A DNA stretch of 64,000 nucleotides from S015-6 sp964479535 (GTDB taxonomy: Bacteria > Desulfobacterota > DSWW01), in NCBI GenBank assembly GCA_964479535.1, contig CAYZMM010000002.1, forward strand, positions 248,001 through 312,000. The letters run 5' to 3'. Shown piece after piece: positions 8,463 to 16,986 of the stretch (the first letter of the stretch is position 1; the number at the start of each line of letters is the position of its first letter). The position numbers and the translations under genes were made by a program. The notes beneath the pieces were generated by a model. The model saw only the letters and a list, made by a program, of their open reading frames with translations, had not been told where the DNA came from and did not search any database.

Positions 8463-9056
8463 CTAGGGATCAAGGCTTCCCTTCGTGCTCTGAACGCCCG
8501 TTTGCCGCGGATCCATCCCGGAGGCCTGGTCCAGGGCCCGGCCCGCCGCCTTGAAGATGGCTTCGATCGAATGGTGTACATTGGATCCATAGAAGAGGCG
8601 GATGTGCAGGTCCAGCCCCGCATTGCTGCTGAAGGCTCTGAAGAACTCCTCGAAGAGCTCCACGTCCATGTCGCCCACCCGGGAGGATGGGAAATCCACA
8701 CCGAACACCAGGTGCGATCGTCCGCTCCAGTCCGCAGTGACGGATGCAAGCGCATCGGTCATCGGAACGGTGGCCTCCCCGAATCTTCGAAGGCCTTTCT
8801 TGTTTCCCAGGGCGCCTTTGAACGCGGTGCCCAGGCAAATGCCGATGTCCTCGACCGTGTGATGATAGTCGACCTCTGTGTCCCCTTTCGCCTCGATCTC
8901 GAGGTCGAAGAAACCGTGTCTGGCGAAGAGGGAGAGCATGTGGTCCAGGAAAGGGACCGGGCTCTGGATCTTCGAGTCCCCCCTGCCGTCCACGCAAAGA
9001 TCGACGCTGATTTCGGTCTCCAGGGTCTTGCGGTTCACCGTCTTCGATCGCTTCAT
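8463..9056 (-). CDS. hisB: imidazoleglycerol-phosphate dehydratase
   Basis: 197 residues, the monofunctional form without the histidinol-phosphatase domain found in enterics. Removes water from IGP using two manganese ions. Manganese-ligand and signature motifs are present: FLDHMLSLFARHG, DYHHTVEDIGICLG, DLHIRLFYGSNVHHSIEAIFKA. Its ATG overlaps the hisD stop (ATGA), so the two are translationally coupled. Confidence 0.97.
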   Translation of the reverse strand: MKRSKTVNRKTLETEISVDLCVDGRGDSKIQSPVPFLDHMLSLFARHGFFDLEIEAKGDTEVDYHHTVEDIGICLGTAFKGALGNKKGLRRFGEATVPMTDALASVTADWSGRSHLVFGVDFPSSRVGDMDVELFEEFFRAFSSNAGLDLHIRLFYGSNVHHSIEAIFKAAGRALDQASGMDPRQTGVQSTKGSLDP

Positions 9057-10360
9057 TCGCGCCTTCCCTCTTTTTTCATGCGGATATCCAATGCCTCCGC
9101 ATGGGCGTGGAGCCCTTCCATGCGGGCCAGATGCGCGGCTTTCGGGCCGAGCCGTTCCAGCCCCTCGGGCGAGATCTCAAGGATACTGGATCTCTTGATG
9201 AAATCATAGACTCCCAGAGGAGAGAAGAATCGAGCCGTGCCGGATGTGGGCAAAACATGGTTCGGGCCTGCAACATAGTCGCCGAGGCTCTCGGCGCTGT
9301 TCGCTCCCAGGAAGATGGCCCCGGCGTGGCGAATGCCGTCCAGGAGCGCATGGGCGTCCTCCACGGCGAGCTCCAGGTGCTCGGGAGCGACGCGGTTCGC
9401 GATTTCGCACGCCTCCTCGAGGTCTCTCACAACAAAGGCCTTTCCGTTGCGTGCGATCGACCTTGCCGCGATCCCTTCCCAGGGGCCTTCTCGAAGCTGC
9501 TCGTTCAGGGCCGAAAGAACCTCCCGGAGAAAGGGCTCGGAGGTGCTGACCAGAAGCGGCACGGCCAGTTCGTCGTGTTCGGCCTGCGCGAGGAGGTCCA
9601 GCGCGAGATGACGGGGATCGCCGTCTCCGTCCGTGATGATGAGGACTTCGCTCGGGCCGGCGACCATGTCGATGTCCACCCTGCCGAAGACGAGGCGTTT
9701 TGCGGTGGCCACGAACAGATTGCCCGGCCCGACGATCTTGTCCACCTGCGGTATGGTCTCCGTGCCGTAAGCCAGGGCTGCGACGGCCTGCGACCCCCCG
9801 ACCTGAAAGATCCGATCGACTTCGGCCAGGGAAAGGGTCGCCAGCACGGCCGGGTTCTCGCCCAGGAGCCCGGGGGGGGTAACGGCGAAGATCTCCCTCA
9901 CCCCGGCCACCTTGGCGGGCAGCACGTTCATGAGTACCGAAGATGGGTATGCGGCCCTGCCGCCGGGAACGTAGACCCCGACACGGTCCAGGGGCGTCAC
10001 CCTCTGCCCGAGGAGGCTTCCGTAGTCGTCCGTGAATTCCCAGCTGCCGGGAACCTGTCGGGTGTGAAAGGCCCGGATCCTGTCCGCAGCCACCTCCAGG
10101 GCGGATCTCGACTCGCTGTCGAGCGCTTCCAGTGCGGCAGCGGCCCGTTCAAGGGGCAGTTCGATCGCCTCCCGGGAGAGATCGATGCCATCCCATCTTC
10201 GAGTGTACTCGAGGAGGGCCTCATCCCCTCGTTCACGGACCTGGCGCAGAACCTCTCGGACCGAGACCTCCACCTCGCCTACGATTTCCTCTTCACATCG
10301 CTGTGAGAGCCTGCTCAGGGCCGTCTCGAATTCCTCGGTGCCGGAATGAAAGACCTGCAT
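9053..10360 (-). CDS. hisD: histidinol dehydrogenase
   Basis: 435 residues from the ATG at 10360. Performs the last two oxidation steps to histidine with NAD+ and zinc. Motifs: GVYVPGGRAAYPSSVLMNVLPAKVAG in pieces, IFQVGGSQAVAALAYGT, VDKIVGPGN, DMVAGPSEVLIITD, APEHLELAVED, and GDYVAGPNHVLPTSGTARF with the zinc ligands. The ATG at 10360 is preferred over the longer frame to 10384 because GGAGG sits 6 bp before it, while the upstream ATG has no ribosome binding site. Downstream of a heptad-repeat hairpin that separates it from murA. Confidence 0.96.
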   Translation of the reverse strand: MQVFHSGTEEFETALSRLSQRCEEEIVGEVEVSVREVLRQVRERGDEALLEYTRRWDGIDLSREAIELPLERAAAALEALDSESRSALEVAADRIRAFHTRQVPGSWEFTDDYGSLLGQRVTPLDRVGVYVPGGRAAYPSSVLMNVLPAKVAGVREIFAVTPPGLLGENPAVLATLSLAEVDRIFQVGGSQAVAALAYGTETIPQVDKIVGPGNLFVATAKRLVFGRVDIDMVAGPSEVLIITDGDGDPRHLALDLLAQAEHDELAVPLLVSTSEPFLREVLSALNEQLREGPWEGIAARSIARNGKAFVVRDLEEACEIANRVAPEHLELAVEDAHALLDGIRHAGAIFLGANSAESLGDYVAGPNHVLPTSGTARFFSPLGVYDFIKRSSILEISPEGLERLGPKAAHLARMEGLHAHAEALDIRMKKEGRRE

Positions 10361-10439
10361 ATGCATCCTCCACCGCCCAGTCATGGTTGGGGTCTTGTCA
10401 GCGTACAGCCCTCAAGGCGTCAATCTGCCGCATTACCCA

Positions 10440-10516
10440 AGGTGAAAGGTCAAAGGTATAAGGCGAAAGGCAAGCATGATGTTTCACTTTGACCTTTTAC
10501 CTTTCACCTTTGACCT
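10440..10516. repeat. heptad-repeat palindrome between hisD and murA
   Basis: Five 7-bp units of the form AGGTNAA in one direction (AGGTGAA AGGTCAA and so on, 10440-10474), a short loop around CATGATG, then five units in the opposite direction (TTGACCT TTTACCT TTCACCT TTGACCT, 10482-10516). The halves are nearly complementary and can form a hairpin of about 33 bp. It abuts the murA stop at 10519. The same heptads recur on the other side of murA. Confidence 0.85.
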
Positions 10517-10518
10517 CA

Positions 10519-11775
10519 CTATGCCTTCACACGCTTCACACGGGCACCGAGACGAGAGAGCTTCTCCTCCAGCGCGCTGTACCCCCGGTCCAGATGGTAG
10601 ATCCGGGCGATCCTTGTCCGTCCCCTCGCCGCCAGCCCGGCCAGTACGAGGGAGGCGCTCGCCCGAAGGTCCGTGGCCATGACCGGTGCGGCCTTGAGGC
10701 TCGGAACGCCGCGGACCACTGCGGACGCGCCCTCGGTTCGGATGTTCGCACCCATTCTGCGAAGCTCTGCAACGTGCATGAAACGGTTCTCGAACACCAT
10801 TTCCCGGATGACGCTGGTCCCCTCGGCGAGGGCCATCATGGCCATGAATTGGGCCTGCATGTCCGTGGGGAACCCGGGGTAGGGTGCGGTGGTCACATCC
10901 ACGCATCGGAGACGGTTTCCGGACGCGACCCGGAAACCGTCTGCCTCCGGAGTGATCTCGACTCCGGCGGCGATCATCTTCTGGAAGACCGACGCGATCA
11001 CCTCCCTGTCCACGCCACGGATCAGCACGTCCCCGAGGCTGATCGCGGCGGCAGCAGCATAGGTGGCGGTCTCGATACGGTCCGGGATGATTCGATGTGC
11101 GGTCCCTTTGAGCCGCGTCGTTCCTTGAATCTCGATCCGCTCAGTGCCATCTCCCATGATCTTGGCGCCCATTCCCCTGAGCAGCGCTGCGAGGTCGGAA
11201 ATTTCCGGCTCCATGGCGGCGTTCTCGATGACGGTGCGGCCCTCGGCCAGTGTGGCGGCCATGAGGAGGTTTTCGGTGCCCGTGACGGTGGGCGTGTCGA
11301 GATAGATCTCGGCCCCGTGCAGGCGGTCGGCCCGTGCCTCGATGTAGCCGCCGATGAGCTCGATCTTCGCTCCCATCGCCTCCAGCCCTGCCAGATGGAG
11401 GTCGATGGGCCGTTCTCCGATGGCACATCCCCCGGGAGACGAGACCTTCGCATAGCCGTACCTTGCCACCAGCGGCCCCAGCGTCAGAACCGACGCGCGC
11501 ATCTTCCGGACGAGATCGTATGGAGCCTCCAGAGAGCTGAGTTCGCGGGGCAGGGTGCGGATCGCGCCGCCTTCCTCCTCCAGGGAAGCGCCCATATCCC
11601 GGAGCAGCCTGCACATGGTTCGAATGTCGACCACCCGGGGTATGTTCTCGAGCACGACTTCGCCCTCTTCCGCCAGCAGCGAGGCGGCCAGCGCAGGCAG
11701 CGCCGCGTTCTTGGCACCGTCGATGGAAACCTCCCCTTTCAGCGCCACCCCGCCCTCTATGAGTAATTTGTCCAC
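10519..11775 (-). CDS. murA: UDP-N-acetylglucosamine 1-carboxyvinyltransferase
   Basis: 418 residues. Transfers enolpyruvate from PEP to UDP-GlcNAc, the first committed step of peptidoglycan synthesis in the cytoplasm. The two-domain inside-out alpha/beta fold is reflected in repeats of G-A-x-I motifs. Visible: GAKNAALPALAASLL at the N-terminus, the flexible loop with the catalytic cysteine C117 in GGCAIGERPIDLHL (the fosfomycin target, so the enzyme should be sensitive rather than the Asp variant), and YPGFPTDMQAQFMA. It lies between prmC and hisD as in related bacteria and is bracketed by heptad repeats. Confidence 0.97.
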   Translation of the reverse strand: MDKLLIEGGVALKGEVSIDGAKNAALPALAASLLAEEGEVVLENIPRVVDIRTMCRLLRDMGASLEEEGGAIRTLPRELSSLEAPYDLVRKMRASVLTLGPLVARYGYAKVSSPGGCAIGERPIDLHLAGLEAMGAKIELIGGYIEARADRLHGAEIYLDTPTVTGTENLLMAATLAEGRTVIENAAMEPEISDLAALLRGMGAKIMGDGTERIEIQGTTRLKGTAHRIIPDRIETATYAAAAAISLGDVLIRGVDREVIASVFQKMIAAGVEITPEADGFRVASGNRLRCVDVTTAPYPGFPTDMQAQFMAMMALAEGTSVIREMVFENRFMHVAELRRMGANIRTEGASAVVRGVPSLKAAPVMATDLRASASLVLAGLAARGRTRIARIYHLDRGYSALEEKLSRLGARVKRVKA

Positions 11776-11790
11776 GCTGGCCCCCTCCCG

Positions 11791-11839
11791 AGGTCAAAGG
11801 GAAAAGAAGAAAGGTAGAAGGTGAAAGGTCAAAGGGACC
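11791..11839. repeat. heptad repeat (AGGTNAA)7 upstream of murA
   Basis: Seven consecutive 7-bp units in perfect register: AGGTCAA, AGGGAAA, AGAAGAA, AGGTAGA, AGGTGAA, AGGTCAA, AGGGACC. It is the left arm of an inverted arrangement whose right arm is at 11908-11935. Same family as the palindrome at 10440-10516. Confidence 0.85.
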
Positions 11840-11907
11840 GCCGTTGCATCGGAACGAATGGAGCAACCCGCGGCCGTCGGTTCGACGCTCATCGTATCCT
11901 CTCCGCC

Positions 11908-11935
11908 TTGTACCTTGTACCTTTTACCTTTCCCC
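11908..11935. repeat. inverted heptad repeat near the prmC stop
   Basis: Four units TTGTACC TTGTACC TTTTACC TTTCCCC, the reverse complement of the AGGTNAA family, 68 bp from the arm at 11791-11839. The sequence between the arms (11840-11907) shows no gene. Confidence 0.75.
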
Positions 11936-11945
11936 TGGCCTCGCG

Positions 11946-12884
11946 TCATTTCACCGCGACCAACACTCTCGGTTTGCCCGCATAGTCCTCCAGAACCCAT
12001 ATACGACGGTAGTGTCCGGACTGCTGCGCAAGGCCTTCGAGCCTGCCCGCCTGGTCCTGCCCGATTTCCAGGACCAGAGCTCCGTCCTTCAGAAGATAGG
12101 CCGGCGCGTCCCGCAGAATCCGTTCGAGGATCTCGGTTCCGAGTCCTCCTCCGTCCAGCGCCTCTTTGGGTTCGTAGTCCCGCACCTCGGGCGAGAGTTC
12201 GTCCCACGACTCCGCCGCCACGTAAGGGGGATTCGAGACGATCAGGTGGAACCTTGCCCTGTCCGGGCTGAGCCCCCCGAAGAGGTCCCCCTGAAAGAGG
12301 TGGATGCGGCTCGAGCATTCCGGATGCGCACGTCGGTTCTTCGAGGCCACCGCCAGGGCCGCGTAGCTGATGTCCAGAGACACGATCCGGGCGGCGGCCA
12401 GGTTTTTTGCCAGGGCGACGCACAGGTTGCCCGACCCCGTGCCGACTTCGAGGATCTTGAGCGCTCCCTGTTCTCCCGGACCCGCATGGTCCTGTGCGTG
12501 TGCGATCAGGTATTCCACCAGGTGTTCGGTTTCCGGTCGAGGAATCAGAACCGCGGGGTCTACCGCCAGGGGTATCGAATAGAACTCTCGTACGCCCGTG
12601 ATGTAGGCGATGGGCTCGCCCTTCGCCCGCCTCCGAATCAGGCCCCGATAGGCTTCCAGCGCAGCGGCCGGAACCTTCTCCTCGTAATGCAGGTAGAGGT
12701 CGAGGCGTTTCTGCTCCAGAACGTGAGCCAGCAGGACCTCCGCGTCGAGTCGGGCCGACTCCATATGGTGCTGCTCAAAGAATTCGGTGGTCCACTGAAG
12801 CACGCTCCGTATGGTCCATGACTTCCGGCTCGGCTGTTCACCGTTTCGCGAAGTCGGTGTGGATGGCGTTGTCTTGGTCGGCAT
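11946..12884 (-). CDS. prmC: peptide chain release factor N5-glutamine methyltransferase
   Basis: 312 residues. Methylates the glutamine of the GGQ motif of release factors with S-adenosylmethionine. Seen: helical N-terminal domain with YITGVREFYSIPLAVDPAVLIPRPETEHLVE in pieces, SAM-binding LEVGTGSGN, acidic VSLDISYAAL, and the catalytic NPPY at VSNPPYVAAES. Lies directly after prfA, its substrate gene, with a 25-bp gap. The first 20 or so residues (rich in T, P and S) are unlike the family and the true start may be a little inside. Confidence 0.95.
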   Translation of the reverse strand: MPTKTTPSTPTSRNGEQPSRKSWTIRSVLQWTTEFFEQHHMESARLDAEVLLAHVLEQKRLDLYLHYEEKVPAAALEAYRGLIRRRAKGEPIAYITGVREFYSIPLAVDPAVLIPRPETEHLVEYLIAHAQDHAGPGEQGALKILEVGTGSGNLCVALAKNLAAARIVSLDISYAALAVASKNRRAHPECSSRIHLFQGDLFGGLSPDRARFHLIVSNPPYVAAESWDELSPEVRDYEPKEALDGGGLGTEILERILRDAPAYLLKDGALVLEIGQDQAGRLEGLAQQSGHYRRIWVLEDYAGKPRVLVAVK

Positions 12885-12909
12885 CGATTTCCGATGGGCC
12901 CGCGTCGGT

Positions 12910-13977
12910 TCAATCGGTCTGCTGCGCCAGTGCCTCGGCCTGGAAATGGGAAAGGATCGGATCGATCAATACATCCAGCTCTCCCTCCAGCACCTTCTCG
13001 AGCTGGTGGGTGGTCAGGCCGATTCTGTGATCGGTGACCCGGCCCTGGGGGAAGTTGTACGTTCGGATTCTCTCGCTCCGATCCCCCGAACCCACCATCG
13101 TCTTTCTCCGCTGCGAGACCTCTTCGTGCTGCTCCTGCTCCATACGGCTCTTGAGTCTTGCGGACAGGATGCGCATTGCCTTCGATTTGTTCTTGTGCTG
13201 CGACTTCTCGTCCTGACAGGAAACGACGAGCCCGGTGGGCAGATGCGTGATGCGGACCGCAGAATCGGTGGTGTTCACGCTCTGGCCCCCCGGGCCGCTG
13301 GAGCGGAAGATGTCGATGCGCAGCTCGGCCGGATCGATCTTGACCTCCACCTCGTCCGCTTCCGGAAGGACCGCCACGGTGACGGCGGAGGTATGGATCC
13401 TCCCCTGTGTTTCCGTCTCCGGAACGCGCTGAACGCGGTGAACGCCGGCTTCGTATTTGAGACGGCTGTAGACCTGCTCGCCCTGAATCAGGGCGATGAC
13501 CTCCTTCCATCCCCCCAGACCGGTGGGACTGCTGCTCATCACCTCCACCTTCCAGTCCCTCGACTCAGCGTACTTGCCGTACATGCGGAAGAGGTCGGCT
13601 GCGAACAGGGCGGCCTCTTCCCCACCGGTTCCGGCACGTATCTCGAGCAGGATGTTCTTCTCGTCGTTCGGATCCCTGGGCAGAAGGAGGAGCTTCAGTT
13701 CCTCCTCGGTGTCCCGCTGTTCCTGCTTCAGGCTCTGGATCTCGGCCCGGGCCATCTCCCGGAGTTCCTCGTCCTCCTCGGAGAGCAGTTCCTGGTTCTC
13801 CTCGATCTGCCTCTGCTGGTCCCGGTACCTTCCGTAGACGGTGAGGACATCCTGGAGGCGGGCATGCTCCTTGGCCAGCCGCTTGTACTCCAGGGGATTC
13901 TGGAAGATCGCGCTGGAGCTGAGCCTTTGCGAGAGTTCATGGAATCGTTTCTCGACTTCACCCAAGTTCTCGAACAT
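12910..13977 (-). CDS. prfA: peptide chain release factor 1
   Basis: 355 residues. Recognises UAA and UAG and triggers peptide release. The GGQ loop is present (SSGPGGQSVNTTDSAVRI) and the RF1-type tripeptide region reads VPETE, i.e. P-E-T instead of the common P-A-T, so this is RF1 and not RF2 (which has SPF). The N-terminal coiled helices and the conserved IRTYNFPQGRVTDHRI are intact. Second gene of rpmE-prfA-prmC-murA-his. Confidence 0.97.
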   Translation of the reverse strand: MFENLGEVEKRFHELSQRLSSSAIFQNPLEYKRLAKEHARLQDVLTVYGRYRDQQRQIEENQELLSEEDEELREMARAEIQSLKQEQRDTEEELKLLLLPRDPNDEKNILLEIRAGTGGEEAALFAADLFRMYGKYAESRDWKVEVMSSSPTGLGGWKEVIALIQGEQVYSRLKYEAGVHRVQRVPETETQGRIHTSAVTVAVLPEADEVEVKIDPAELRIDIFRSSGPGGQSVNTTDSAVRITHLPTGLVVSCQDEKSQHKNKSKAMRILSARLKSRMEQEQHEEVSQRRKTMVGSGDRSERIRTYNFPQGRVTDHRIGLTTHQLEKVLEGELDVLIDPILSHFQAEALAQQTD

Positions 13978-14139
13978 CAGATCGCCTCCGGCGCGTTTCG
14001 GGTCACCCCATGAGAACGATTCTGTTTCCTTCCCGGAAGGGCTGCAGGCACGGTGCGACCCCGGTGGTCCGGATCGTCGCCGCGGAGAGCTTGCGTGAGA
14101 TCAAGGATTCCAGTACCGACGGGGAAAGGACGGGTGGGC

Positions 14140-14352
14140 TCAGCTCTTCGGAGTGGTCTTGCCGTACTTCCGCATGAATCGTTCAACCCTGCCCTCAGAG
14201 TCCACGAGCTTCTGCTTGCCGGTGAAGAAGGGATGACAATTGGAGCAGATCTCTGTATTGATCTTCTCCTTTGTAGACCGGGTCGTGAATTCGTTCCCGC
14301 ACGCACACCGTACCGTGGCTTCCACATATTCCGGGTGGATTCCCTTTTTCAT
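14140..14352 (-). CDS. rpmE: 50S ribosomal protein L31, zinc-binding type
   Basis: 70 residues. The zinc form: cysteines at 16, 18, 36 and 39 (VRCACG and CSNCHPF). ATG at 14352 is chosen over a GTG three codons upstream because AAGGAG lies 8 bp before the ATG and touches the GTG. A strong promoter lies 50-77 bp upstream. Head of the rpmE-prfA-prmC-murA-hisD-hisB-hisA transcription unit. Confidence 0.97.
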   Translation of the reverse strand: MKKGIHPEYVEATVRCACGNEFTTRSTKEKINTEICSNCHPFFTGKQKLVDSEGRVERFMRKYGKTTPKS

Positions 14353-14400
14353 AGCGTGCACTCCTTCTGTGAATCACTCCTAAACAACCATAATCCTACC

Positions 14401-14429
14401 ATTATAAACAAAACCCGGGACCGATGCAA
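14401..14429 (-). promoter_or_regulatory. sigma-70 promoter of rpmE operon
   Basis: Minus strand TTGCAT (14429-14424), a 17-bp spacer, and a perfect TATAAT (14406-14401). Start of transcription expected near 14394, giving a leader of about 40 nt to the rpmE ATG. Confidence 0.72.
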
Positions 14430-14441
14430 CTCCATGCCCTG

Positions 14442-15722
14442 CTAATCCGAGTTGCTCATGGCGTCTAGAAACTCCCGATTGCTTCGCGTCTTCTGCACCT
14501 TGTCCAGCAGGAACTCCATCGCCTCGATCGGGTTCAGGGGCTGGAGCACCTTTCTCAGGATCCAGATCCGGTTCAGGTCGTCCCGGTTGATGAGCAGCTC
14601 CTCTTTCCGGGTTCCGGACCGATTCAGATCGATGGCGGGAAAGATACGGCGGTCGGCGAGGCGGCGGTCCAGCACGATCTCCATGTTGCCGGTACCCTTG
14701 AACTCCTCGAAGATCACCTCGTCCATCCGGCTGCCCGTGTCGACCAGAGCCGTTCCCATGATCGTCAGGCTGCCCCCCTCTTCCAGATTCCGGGCGGCGC
14801 CGAAGAAACGTTTCGGCCGGTGCAGGGCATTCGAGTCCACACCCCCGGACAGGATCTTTCCACTCGGCGGTACCACCGTGTTGTAAGCCCTCGCCAGCCG
14901 GGTGATGCTGTCGAGCAGGATGACCACGTCTCTCTTGTATTCCACGAGCCGTTTCGCCTTCTCCAGGACCATCTCGGCGACCTGAATGTGTCGCTGTGCA
15001 GGCTCGTCAAAGGTCGAGCTGATCACCTCCCCGTCCACGGAGCGCTCCATGTCGGTCACTTCTTCGGGACGTTCATCGATCAGGAGAACGATCAGGTCGC
15101 ATTCCTTGTTGTTCGAGGTGATCGCGTTGGCGATTGCCTGGAGCAGCATGGTCTTGCCGGCCCGGGGCGGAGAGACGATCAGGCCCCTCTGTCCCTTGCC
15201 GATCGGCACGAGGAGGTCCATGATCCGGGTGGAGTAGTTCTCCGGGTTGTATTCCAGGCCGACCTTCTCTTCCGGATAGAGGGGGGTCAGGTTGTCAAAG
15301 AGGATCTTCTCTCTGGCGAGCTCCGGGTCTTCGTGGTTGACCGCCTCCACCTTGAGGAGGGCGTAGTATCGCTCCGAGTCCTTGGGTGGGCGAATCTGCC
15401 CGGATACGGTGCATCCGGTCTTCAGATTGAAGCGTCGGATCTGGGAGGGCGAGACATAGATATCGTCAGGGCCGGGAAGATAGTTGTAGTCGGGCGCCCG
15501 CAGAAAGCCGAAGCCGTCCGAGAGGCACTCCAGGACGCCTGAGCCGTAAATCAGGCCGTTCTTCTCGGTCTGTGCCTGCAGGATCGAGAAGATCAGGTCC
15601 TGCTTGCGGAGGCTCGCAGCGCCTTCGATGTTCAGGGCCTTGGCAAAATTGGCGAGTTCGCTGATCTTCTTCTGCTTGAGCTCTTTCAGGTTCATGTAGT
15701 TGTCGCTCTTTTCCTTTGCCAT
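14442..15722 (-). CDS. rho: transcription termination factor Rho
   Basis: 426 residues from the ATG at 15722. Hexameric RNA-dependent ATPase. N-terminal helical domain (MNLKELKQKKISELA), OSB-fold RNA-binding domain with FGFLRAPDYNYLPGPDDIYVS in pieces, Walker A SPPRAGKT, Walker B region VILLDSITRLARAYN, Q-loop/R-loop segments and HPKRFFGAARN-like LHRPKRFFGAARN. The frame stays open 25 codons upstream, but the ATG at 15722 has GGAGGAG 11 bp before it and matches the usual Rho start (MAKEK). It has its own strong promoter and an unusually long leader of about 340 nt. Confidence 0.97.
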   Translation of the reverse strand: MAKEKSDNYMNLKELKQKKISELANFAKALNIEGAASLRKQDLIFSILQAQTEKNGLIYGSGVLECLSDGFGFLRAPDYNYLPGPDDIYVSPSQIRRFNLKTGCTVSGQIRPPKDSERYYALLKVEAVNHEDPELAREKILFDNLTPLYPEEKVGLEYNPENYSTRIMDLLVPIGKGQRGLIVSPPRAGKTMLLQAIANAITSNNKECDLIVLLIDERPEEVTDMERSVDGEVISSTFDEPAQRHIQVAEMVLEKAKRLVEYKRDVVILLDSITRLARAYNTVVPPSGKILSGGVDSNALHRPKRFFGAARNLEEGGSLTIMGTALVDTGSRMDEVIFEEFKGTGNMEIVLDRRLADRRIFPAIDLNRSGTRKEELLINRDDLNRIWILRKVLQPLNPIEAMEFLLDKVQKTRSNREFLDAMSNSD

Positions 15723-16068
15723 CTTCTGAAATGCTCCTCCCTGGTTGTTCCGAGGGTCGTTGGACGAATTTACGTGTTTGTCGAAAAGAGTAACCACCCG
15801 GCTCAGGCGTTCGGCAAGGGCCGGGAACGGGCTGGGTCATCGACAAGGGGACTGCATAGGCACTGCACACGTCGAGAACGACTTCGATCCCTGCAATCGG
15901 CTCCAAAGAAAGGGGTTTCCCTCACTCACTGACTCACCGCTGTTGCAAATGGTTCGACCTAAGGACCACTTCTAATCCGGCTTGCATGAACGGATGCTTG
16001 AGGACCTGACGAGAAACCTTCTTGGAAGTGTGAGAAGTGAGGGACAGAGCTTTTTATGCAGCGACACA
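15723..16068 (-). promoter_or_regulatory. long leader of rho mRNA with a C-rich, G-poor patch
   Basis: The promoter at 16069-16097 implies a leader of about 340 nt. Near its 5' end, minus strand 16049-16024 reads CTCTGTCCCTCACTTCTC and on, rich in C and U and almost without G, which is the composition of a rut site. Autogenous Rho-dependent attenuation in a long leader is known for E. coli rho; its existence here is inference. No gene was seen in the leader. Confidence 0.45.
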
Positions 16069-16097
16069 ACTATAGAGAAAAGAGGGTGCCCTGTCAA
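16069..16097 (-). promoter_or_regulatory. sigma-70 promoter of rho
   Basis: Minus strand TTGACA (16097-16092), exact consensus, a 17-bp spacer, and TATAGT (16074-16069). It sits about 50 bp past the pgeF stop, with no clear terminator between. Confidence 0.78.
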
Positions 16098-16143
16098 GCC
16101 CTTTCTTGCTCCCCCCTCTTTTCGGACACATCACGGCAGCTCT

Positions 16144-16986
16144 TTAGCCACGCCCCGGCTGATGCCCGCCCTCCGTAACCTGGCTCGGCAGAATCCCGAT
16201 CAGGGAGATCTGGCGTCCTGTCGGATCCCCTTCTGCTCTCACGGAAAAGAACAAATCCTTCCTGCAGGATGTGCACATGGAGGAAGATGTAATGTGGTGA
16301 GCGCTTACGCCTCCACCCATCAATTGATGCCGATTGAGGGCCGCCAGATTCAATTTCCATCGGCCGGAGCCTTCCGGGTGAAGGAAGCGTTCGGCCCCCG
16401 GGCCCATCCGTCGGAAGGGGCGTGCAACATCCTCGCCAACGACATAGCAGCAGGGCCCCACGGCGGGTCCGATGGCGGCGCGAAGGCGGGAGGCCGTGCA
16501 CCCGAAGGACGCACACATCCTGGCGACGGCCTTTCCGGCAATCCCCTGCGCGGTGCCTCTCCAGCCGGCGTGGACGGCGCCCACGACCGGACGGTCCGGA
16601 TCGAGGAGCAGAATCGGGACGCAATCGGCTGTGAGGACCCCGATGGTAAGCCCCCTCTCCGCCGTGATCAGTCCGTCTCCCTGGAGAGGATCCTCCGTTC
16701 CGAAGATGGAGGCCTCGTCCCCCGAGACCGGATGGATCCAATCCCCGTGGATCTGGGACGCGCAGAAGATACTCTCCGGGGGGATCGACAGGGCTCGAGC
16801 GGCCTTGGCCAGATTCTGCCGAACGTGTGCGGACTCGTCCCCCGCCTTCTGTCCCATGTTCAGGGAGGCATAGGGGGCAGGGCTTACGCCGCCGACGCGG
16901 GTGAAAAAAGCGTGCACGATCCCTCTGTGGTCGTCCCATTCCGGGACGGAGAAATGGACCACGCTGCCTGAGCTCGTCTGTTTCAT
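16144..16986 (-). CDS. pgeF: PgeF/YfiH family purine-nucleoside-type protein (multicopper-oxidase-like 'laccase domain')
   Basis: 280 residues. The family (COG1496) was first called laccase-like or polyphenol oxidase. Later work ties it to purine nucleoside phosphorylase/deaminase activity and to removing mis-incorporated serine from peptidoglycan precursors. Metal-site motifs are present: SQIHGDWIH, VLTADCVPILLLDP, AVHAGWRGTAQGI, AIGPAVGPCCYVVG. The ATG at 16986 overlaps the rluD stop (ATGA), so the two are coupled; another in-frame ATG four codons upstream is possible. Last gene of the ribF-rluD-pgeF run. Confidence 0.93.
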   Translation of the reverse strand: MKQTSSGSVVHFSVPEWDDHRGIVHAFFTRVGGVSPAPYASLNMGQKAGDESAHVRQNLAKAARALSIPPESIFCASQIHGDWIHPVSGDEASIFGTEDPLQGDGLITAERGLTIGVLTADCVPILLLDPDRPVVGAVHAGWRGTAQGIAGKAVARMCASFGCTASRLRAAIGPAVGPCCYVVGEDVARPFRRMGPGAERFLHPEGSGRWKLNLAALNRHQLMGGGVSAHHITSSSMCTSCRKDLFFSVRAEGDPTGRQISLIGILPSQVTEGGHQPGRG

